Origin: Thermoguttaceae bacterium
GTDB lineage: Bacteria; Planctomycetota; Planctomycetia; Pirellulales; Thermoguttaceae
Reading direction: 5' to 3'
Length of the DNA stretch: 64,000 nt
Assembly: GCA_025060325.1 (NCBI GenBank)
Contig: JANXBW010000001.1
Span: 1 to 64,000 of the forward strand
Made by a program: the position numbers and the translations under genes. The notes under the pieces are model-generated. The model saw only the letters and a list, made by a program, of their open reading frames with translations, searched no databases and was not told where the DNA came from. Shown in pieces: positions 58,829 through 64,000 of this stretch. Each line of letters begins with the position of its first letter. The first letter of the stretch is position 1.

Positions 58829-60373
58829 CTACTCTAACTCTGGCGGGACATTCCCGTAGGACCAGCCGCTTCCTTTAAAGGGCGGAGCCGGAGGACGAGT
58901 AGGGATCTTCCCAGGCGTGAGCATATTGGCTAGTTCTAAGCTTGCTTTGACAATCTGATTACCGGCGGTCGGCTCTAGATTGCTATAACTCGTCAACCGG
59001 GTTTCGTAGCCCCCTCCCCTTGGTCCGAGGGCTTCTTCAGTCGGTACATACCCCACGCACCCGTTAGCAAGCTCCACAGGAAAGGTAAGCGGAAAGGGAC
59101 TGCCCGCTTTCATATCAAGTCCCAGTTGACAAAAGAGCTCCGCCTGATTAGCAAGAAGCACCACCGGCCCAATCTGAATCGCTTGCACTTCCAGTTCTAC
59201 CGTGGGCGCCTTTTGGATGAGAGCATCCAGAAGGACAATCTCTTTAGCAAACACCCACTCCGTATGTCCCACTTCCTGGGGATCCCGGGCTGCCAGCTCG
59301 TAGGCTTTCTTCACCCGCTCAGGGTTAGGAATTCGTCGCCCCACAGTCCACCTCTTGAGTCGGTAGTCAACCGGCGCAAGTGTCCCCGGCTCCATTTTTA
59401 TGAGGACCTTGACTGCCTCAGCTCCCACAGCGCCTCCCACAAGCTCTGCCCACCGACGCCCCGAGGGATAGGCGTAAGGACTGAGATTGTCCACTTGCGT
59501 CACATCGCCACAGGCTCCCGGCAGGAAGACCACCACTGCTTCCGGGGCATACATCGCCCCACGAATCACCCGCTCCATGAAATAAATCCAATTCGCGGAA
59601 ATTCCCCCGGGGCTCGTAGTGGCATGGCAAGCAAAGTTGACAATGCACCCGAGGAATTTTCCCCCTTCATCCCAAGCCCCGATAACACCCACCTCTGGAT
59701 CGATCGGCCCAGCTACCTCCACAATATCGGGATTGCCTTGACCGGGATGCGTATGGGTAAGCCCATTTTTCATGCGGAAACGCCGATTAAACGAAACCTC
59801 TTTTTCAATCCCCACCCCAGCACCGCATCGAGCCGGCACTCGGGCTTCGTTTGCCGCGCAGACCGCATCCACAATAGCCGCCACGACGCGTTCCAAATAC
59901 TTAGCGTCCGCGCAGGAGGACATCTCGTAAGCAAGCTTCCGTACGAATTCCGAAGCGTGATCATACTGGCCCGGCAAAATCATCCCAGTCGGTCCAGACG
60001 AATGGGAATGGGAAGCCGCAATGAGCACCGCATCCCCCGGGATTCCTGTTTGCCGCTCGATCTGCTCCCGAGCTGCCCGCACCTGCGGCACGTGGATGAC
60101 CAGGGCATCGATACTAACAACCGCCACACGCCGGGAGCCATCGTCAAACACTACGGCCCGAACTTTGCACGGGTCATGGAACGTTTTATGAAAAGCCTTC
60201 ACATACCCTCCGGGCTGTTCCATGCCGATTTCCGGCGTAATATCACGTTCGGCAAACCCCACCTTCATCGTAGGCTTTTCCTGCCCGTACACCTGGGGTA
60301 GGCTCAAATCATCAACAACCATAACGAAGAGGCTCCCAGCACCGAGGATTAGGAGTGGCGCTACGCGCAGCAT
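58829..60373 (-). CDS. Neutral-ceramidase-like exported hydrolase
   Basis: 514 aa from the ATG at 60373, with GGGAG 8 nt upstream; a TTG at 60388 is possible. Signal peptide 1-33 (MLRVAPLLILGAGSLFVMVV). The neutral/alkaline non-lysosomal ceramidase N-terminal fold shows VGFAERDITPEIG (about 38-50), AVVSIDALV, the His motif AASHSHSSGPTG (zinc), SFNRRFRMKNG, NFACHATTSPGG and PGACGDVTQVD. The bacterial ceramidase nucleophile Ser lies in GDVSPN; here the position reads GDVTQ, so the Ser is Thr. I therefore prefer an uncharacterised exported hydrolase to a true ceramidase. Followed on the same strand by the two pseudogenes. Confidence 0.85.
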   Translation of the reverse strand: MLRVAPLLILGAGSLFVMVVDDLSLPQVYGQEKPTMKVGFAERDITPEIGMEQPGGYVKAFHKTFHDPCKVRAVVFDDGSRRVAVVSIDALVIHVPQVRAAREQIERQTGIPGDAVLIAASHSHSSGPTGMILPGQYDHASEFVRKLAYEMSSCADAKYLERVVAAIVDAVCAANEARVPARCGAGVGIEKEVSFNRRFRMKNGLTHTHPGQGNPDIVEVAGPIDPEVGVIGAWDEGGKFLGCIVNFACHATTSPGGISANWIYFMERVIRGAMYAPEAVVVFLPGACGDVTQVDNLSPYAYPSGRRWAELVGGAVGAEAVKVLIKMEPGTLAPVDYRLKRWTVGRRIPNPERVKKAYELAARDPQEVGHTEWVFAKEIVLLDALIQKAPTVELEVQAIQIGPVVLLANQAELFCQLGLDMKAGSPFPLTFPVELANGCVGYVPTEEALGPRGGGYETRLTSYSNLEPTAGNQIVKASLELANMLTPGKIPTRPPAPPFKGSGWSYGNVPPELE

Positions 60374-60449
60374 GGCCAATGCTCCCAAGTTTCGTGGAAT
60401 CTAGGGCACGTGCTTCCGAGCTATGCCAACCCAATGCCTCAACTTTACA

Positions 60450-60485
60450 AGCCCCAAAAGGAGTAGCCTACAAGCGATTGGGGCT
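60450..60485 (-). terminator. Hairpin after hypB, weak terminator candidate
   Basis: 8-bp inverted repeat AGCCCCAA/TTGGGGCT (60450-60457 and 60478-60485) directly after the hypB stop at 60494. On the minus strand it is followed by TTGTAAAG, not a clean T-run. Confidence 0.35.
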
Positions 60486-60493
60486 TTCCTGCG

Positions 60494-61183
60494 CTATACC
60501 ACGGCCTGAGCGTGCGGACGGTCGGTCTTTGCAAAGAATTCCGCCCGTTCACATTCGAGGAATTTGGCGACTTCCTCAACACCATCGCCTTTAAGCGCAC
60601 TTACCTCGAACAACCTAGCCGCCGGACAGAGCACCTGCAATTGCTGGTGAATTTTGCTAACTTCAAAGGGAAGATATGGCCGCAGGTCGATTTTTGACAC
60701 GATAACAGCGCCCAGGTCGCGGAAGATCACTGGATACTTGATGGGTTTATCATCGCCCTCCGGGACGCTAAGCAAAAGGAGCCGAAGATGCTCTCCGAGG
60801 CGAAAATTAGCCGGGCAAACTAGGTTCCCTACGTTTTCGATAAACAAAAAATCAAGATCGCTGAGGGGGAGTCTATCCGCCGCCGTGGCTATCATCGAGG
60901 CATCTAAGTGACAAGCCCCGGCTGTGTTGATCTGCACCACCGCCAGGCCTAAGCGCTCGATTCGCTCGGCATCCACAGTTCCGGCTAGATCGCCTTCAAT
61001 GACGCCCATGCGAACTCGTGTCTGCCACACTCGGGCCAAAGCCTCAAGAAGTGTGGTCTTGCCAGCCCCCGGAGATCCCAGCACGTTTACGACAAAAACT
61101 CGGGATTCCGTAAACCGTTGACGATTTAGCTCTGCCAACTGATCGTTAGCCCGCAAGATTTCCTGGGCCAAAACCACTTTCAT
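60494..61183 (-). CDS. hypB: HypB-like GTPase (hydrogenase/urease nickel chaperone)
   Basis: 229 aa. Walker A VLGSPGAGKTTLLEAL is at about 33-48, the switch region EGDLAGTVDAERIERLG follows, and the GTPase/metal motif INTAGACHLDA carries the Cys/His pair used for metal binding at the dimer interface. DFLFIENVGNLVCP and SKIDLRPY (NKxD-type, with Ser) complete the domain. It lacks the His-rich or CxxCGC N-terminal extension found in some HypB proteins. HypB inserts nickel into NiFe-hydrogenase with HypA. No hypA, hypC-F or hydrogenase gene lies in the window. The ATG at 61183 has no strong ribosome site. The MBL gene ends 135 bp upstream. Confidence 0.9.
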   Translation of the reverse strand: MKVVLAQEILRANDQLAELNRQRFTESRVFVVNVLGSPGAGKTTLLEALARVWQTRVRMGVIEGDLAGTVDAERIERLGLAVVQINTAGACHLDASMIATAADRLPLSDLDFLFIENVGNLVCPANFRLGEHLRLLLLSVPEGDDKPIKYPVIFRDLGAVIVSKIDLRPYLPFEVSKIHQQLQVLCPAARLFEVSALKGDGVEEVAKFLECERAEFFAKTDRPHAQAVV

Positions 61184-61318
61184 TTTCAGAGAGACCCACT
61201 ACTTTCGTTTACGAACAAGTCAACTGGTCTATTGCCACAGCAAGAGAACCACAATCCACTAAATCCCACCGCTATCGCGCGCCACCTAGTCGGCCCCCCG
61301 GGGAACTAGTTTATCGAT

Positions 61319-62017
61319 TTACCAACTCAGACCTGTTCCCACGTAGGGGTTTGTCAGTTTTTCCCGGCCCACCGAGGTTGGGGGCCCATGTCCCGGCAAA
61401 AGAATCGTTTCCTCCGGCAACACAAAAAGGACACGGCGGATACCTTCGATCAACTGTTTATAATCGCCATCCGGGAAATCTGTCCGACCGATGCTACCTG
61501 CGAAGATGACATCCCCCACGAAAACCACTGGCGGGAATGTATTTTCACAGATAAACACAACATGCCCCCGCGAATGTCCTGGTATTTGGCGCACTAAGAG
61601 GTTAATTCCGGCAACTTCCAAAAGCTCGCCATCTACCACCACGACATCGGCCGGCGGACCCACCAGGGGCACTCCGAAAAACGCTGATAAATTCGCCTGG
61701 GCGCTGACAAGCTTTTCGGCATCTTCAAGGCCCGTTATGATGTTCGCCTCTGGCCAGCGCTCCTTCACCCGCGACAGGCCCGCCATATGATCCACATGCC
61801 CGTGCGTTATCAAAATTGCCCGGGGGGTCAATCGCTTTTTGTGAACGTATGCAATGATGCTGTCAGGCTCGAAGCCGGGGTCCACGATGAAACACTCAGC
61901 GGCATCAGCCCGGCGAACGATGTAGCTATTCTCCTCAAACAGCGAGGACACCACCCTGTCCCAAACGATTTGGCGGTCGTCGGTGTGAGACGGACACAAG
62001 TCGGACTGACCTGGCAT
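61319..62017 (-). CDS. Metallo-beta-lactamase-fold hydrolase, glyoxalase-II-like
   Basis: 232 aa from the ATG at 62017, with AAGGA 8 nt upstream; a TTG at 62038 would add 7 residues. The HxHxDH zinc motif is THGHVDHMAGL (about 77-87). Further ligands are IPGHSRGHVVFI, FVGDVIFAGSIGRTDFPDGD and LLPGHGPPTSVGREK, the order of the glyoxalase II/ hydroxyacylglutathione hydrolase branch. It should be a cytoplasmic hydrolase of thioesters, perhaps S-lactoyl-type. It lies 135 bp upstream of hypB on the same strand. Confidence 0.92.
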   Translation of the reverse strand: MPGQSDLCPSHTDDRQIVWDRVVSSLFEENSYIVRRADAAECFIVDPGFEPDSIIAYVHKKRLTPRAILITHGHVDHMAGLSRVKERWPEANIITGLEDAEKLVSAQANLSAFFGVPLVGPPADVVVVDGELLEVAGINLLVRQIPGHSRGHVVFICENTFPPVVFVGDVIFAGSIGRTDFPDGDYKQLIEGIRRVLFVLPEETILLPGHGPPTSVGREKLTNPYVGTGLSW

Positions 62018-63407
62018 CGGGCAGATCCTTGGCAACAAGCGAGGAAGTCTCTCTCCGGTGCACTCTGGGGTAATTGTAAAGGACCAACTGCTACGCGGAG
62101 CCTTTTATTCGCAAGATCGTCGTCCGGAAGTCCGAGAAGACCGGCTTTCGTAAGTCTTACATCCCGCGAAGATGGCCCCTCCGCCAATTGCTTACGTTGC
62201 CAAACCGGCCCTTCAACGGACGCTGGCAAACGGAAATCCCCTTGATGATGACCACCCGACTAGCGATTAAACCTCAATCATCCATAAGCAAGTACCAGTG
62301 CACAAAGGGGCCGTTGACCTTCCACTGAGCCTGTCCCCCTAGAGGAGGGAACGGTTTTGGCTGGTGACATTGAGGGCAGGTCAAAGGCTCTCTCGCTACT
62401 CGGGCCAATGAGAGAGTTGGCCCTGTTTATGCGACCACTTGTAAAAAACTCCTGCCCGCGCTGGTAGCGGAAGCACGTCCTTGGGCCGACGGGTGCCCTT
62501 GGGACCGTCATATCCGCATACAGACCCGGGACTGAGGGAACCACCGGGGAATCCTTACCCCCCAACTGGCCGACCTGCTTGACCGCTGCGGTTAACGACA
62601 AGGACTTTCGCCAACTCAGGCGCCGCTGCTTCGGATAGGAAACGCCAATCAAAGGACGGTAACAACTGCGTGCGAGTGGCCTTTCCGATTACTCCAAGCA
62701 AAATCTCGGGATGTCCGAGAAAGATCATCAAACAACTAACCTTAATATCAACTTTGTTCGCATAAAAAAGGTTCGCAAGCTTTGGTGAGGCGGTAAACCA
62801 CGACGCGCGGGTTTCACCGCCAAGAACGCCACCCGCGGAAATCGCAATGGCGAGGGGTTCCCTGTCGGCCTATCCGGGACATAGATGAGCAGGTAAGCTT
62901 CACTGAAACCGCTCCAGCCATCGCCGCTCGCGAGAAACGTCTCGGATTGTCTTTGGCATCCGGAGGCAGCACCCTTGCTTAGCTTCGTGGCCCCGGCGCA
63001 GTTTAGCGCGGGCCAGGGATCGATCCGAGAATTCCAACTTTTTCGCGATAACAGCGCGGCAGCCCTCTCATCGGGCGGGCCTTTTCGATACAGGCGGGCT
63101 TGTTTTAGGGGGATTTGGAGTTTTCGGCTGAAAAAAGGAGCATAAAAGAGCCGATTTTTCCGGTTGCATGTAGCCGACTTTCTGCGAAGATTACCCGAAC
63201 TCGATTCGGCGGGTGGGCTGATCGGGATTATTAGCCGAAGAACAATTGTGAGACCCAGAAGCAACCTGAGGGGATCCAGCCACGGCGGACAGGACGATCC
63301 CCTCGGTGGGGACCACTAGTTTCGGGGAGTCGCAAGAGGGGGACGGGAACGGGCCGGCGAGGGAGCACCGGCTTAACCAGCAAGGAAGTTGGCTCCGGAG
63401 GCAAATA
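62018..63407. other. Gene-free stretch
   Basis: About 1.39 kb between the MBL gene and the DUF1571 gene. A 178-aa frame on the minus strand (62728-63264) and others show no recognisable motif. No promoter is clear. Confidence 0.4.
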
Positions 63408-64000
63408 ATGGGAATAAGCTTTCCTTATCTTGGCCGGCAGATGGCGATCGGTTCGAGCTTATTTGCTGTTTTCGCCGCGTGGGTCAATCTTATCGGTACG
63501 GTTTCAGGTCAAGAATCTCCTGCAATAGCACCTACGGGTAACCGCAACGCTGTCGCCCCAGGACAGGTAGCCAGCGAGCCGGCCAAATCGTCCGGCCCTG
63601 CATATCGTGTTGCCGAACATACGGTAATGTCGCCGATTTTGGCGGCCCTACTTGCCTCGGCCAAGCCGGACGAACATCCCCTTATGCCTTCCATCCGCTG
63701 GGCTAAACAAGAGCTAGAGCGCATCCGGCGTATTGAAGACTACTCAGCGATTATGGTCAAAAGGGAACGCATTGGGGGCGAGCTGGCCGAGGAAGAATAT
63801 GCCTTTGTGAAAATCCGCCACCGTCCGTTTAGTGTTTACATGCGATTCCTCCATCCCCCCAGCATCCGTGGACAAGAAGTGATTTGGATCGCTGGGGCAA
63901 ATGACGGCAAAATGTGGGCAAAAGGGACCGGTTTAAAGCGGATCTTTGGCACGGTCTCCTTGAGCCCCACAAGTCCCATCGTGATGCAGAACAATCGTTA
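63408..64000 (+). CDS. DUF1571 exported protein, 3' end cut by window
   Basis: The frame is open from the ATG at 63408 (GGAGG 6 nt upstream) to the window end, about 197 codons. Signal peptide about 1-37 (LGRQMAIGSSLFAVFAAWVN). A linker then leads into the DUF1571 domain: RIEDYSAIMVKRERIGGELA, YAFVKIRHRPFSVYMRFLHP and GQEVIWIAGANDGKMWAKG. The family is secreted, conserved in Planctomycetota and of unknown function. Confidence 0.88.
   Translation, partial: MGISFPYLGRQMAIGSSLFAVFAAWVNLIGTVSGQESPAIAPTGNRNAVAPGQVASEPAKSSGPAYRVAEHTVMSPILAALLASAKPDEHPLMPSIRWAKQELERIRRIEDYSAIMVKRERIGGELAEEEYAFVKIRHRPFSVYMRFLHPPSIRGQEVIWIAGANDGKMWAKGTGLKRIFGTVSLSPTSPIVMQNNR

Noticed and set aside
59126-60301. A 391-codon open frame on the plus strand
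   Set aside because: It lies fully antisense to the ceramidase-like gene, whose frame carries all family motifs, and it has no motif or ribosome site of its own.
62728-63264. 178-codon minus-strand frame upstream of the DUF1571 gene
   Set aside because: No recognisable motif and a sequence rich in Arg/Ser/Pro typical of chance frames in GC-rich DNA.

Overview
The window looks like chromosome from a member of the Planctomycetota, most like the Pirellulales/Thermogutta type. I recognise this from a set of families typical of that phylum: a small secreted protein ending PPSIGP, a DUF1571 protein, the small basic protein shared by the PVC superphylum, a sigma-70 factor with extra N-terminal helix-turn-helix domains, DUF1080, Tat-type Gfo/Idh oxidoreductases, neutral-ceramidase-like hydrolases and many large secreted sugar-active proteins. 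About 70% of the window is protein coding. Genes sit on both strands in short operons with long gene-free gaps. I saw no rRNA, tRNA, insertion sequence, CRISPR array or phage.

Layout. 1-2108 (-): truncated secreted alpha/alpha-toroid protein. 3.5-5.5 kb (+): MoxR ATPase and DUF58 pair. 5.8-9.6 kb (-): UbiA-type prenyltransferase, TIM-barrel sugar-phosphate isomerase and AlkP/NPP-type phosphodiesterase, in an order recalling a partial ebo (EboC-EboE-EboF) cluster. 9.7-15.3 kb (-): a GAF-HlyD, HlyD and PqqD-like/M50/HlyD operon that looks like an export or membrane-remodelling complex. 16.4-24 kb: PPSIGP protein, an 83-aa protein, recA translationally coupled to an HtrA-like protease, and alaS. 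24-32 kb (+): GH38 alpha-mannosidase, Gfo/Idh oxidoreductase, HEAT-repeat protein and S41 protease. 32.5-38 kb: chorismatase/Rid-like protein, a large secreted sugar-active protein and a secreted aldose 1-epimerase. 39-43 kb: PVC small basic protein, GNAT, and the multi-HTH sigma factor with a clear promoter and terminator. 43.8-53.9 kb: secreted unknown protein, a structured 6S-like RNA candidate, DUF1080 protein, GNAT, GH-A-like glycosidase, HDOD protein with a degenerate GGDEF domain, and an orphan ABC ATPase. 54.7-64 kb: galactokinase, two decayed genes (a beta-helix protein and a sulfatase), ceramidase-like hydrolase, HypB-like GTPase, metallo-beta-lactamase hydrolase and a truncated DUF1571 gene.

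How it fits together. Much of the window suits a polysaccharide degrader: exported mannosidase, other glycosidase-like proteins, DUF1080, aldose epimerase and galactokinase (Leloir entry), plus remnants of a sulfatase and a beta-helix protein. The rest is housekeeping (recA, alaS, sigma factor) and envelope quality control or export (HtrA, S41, M50/HlyD). All functional statements come from motif recognition by eye; no database search was run.
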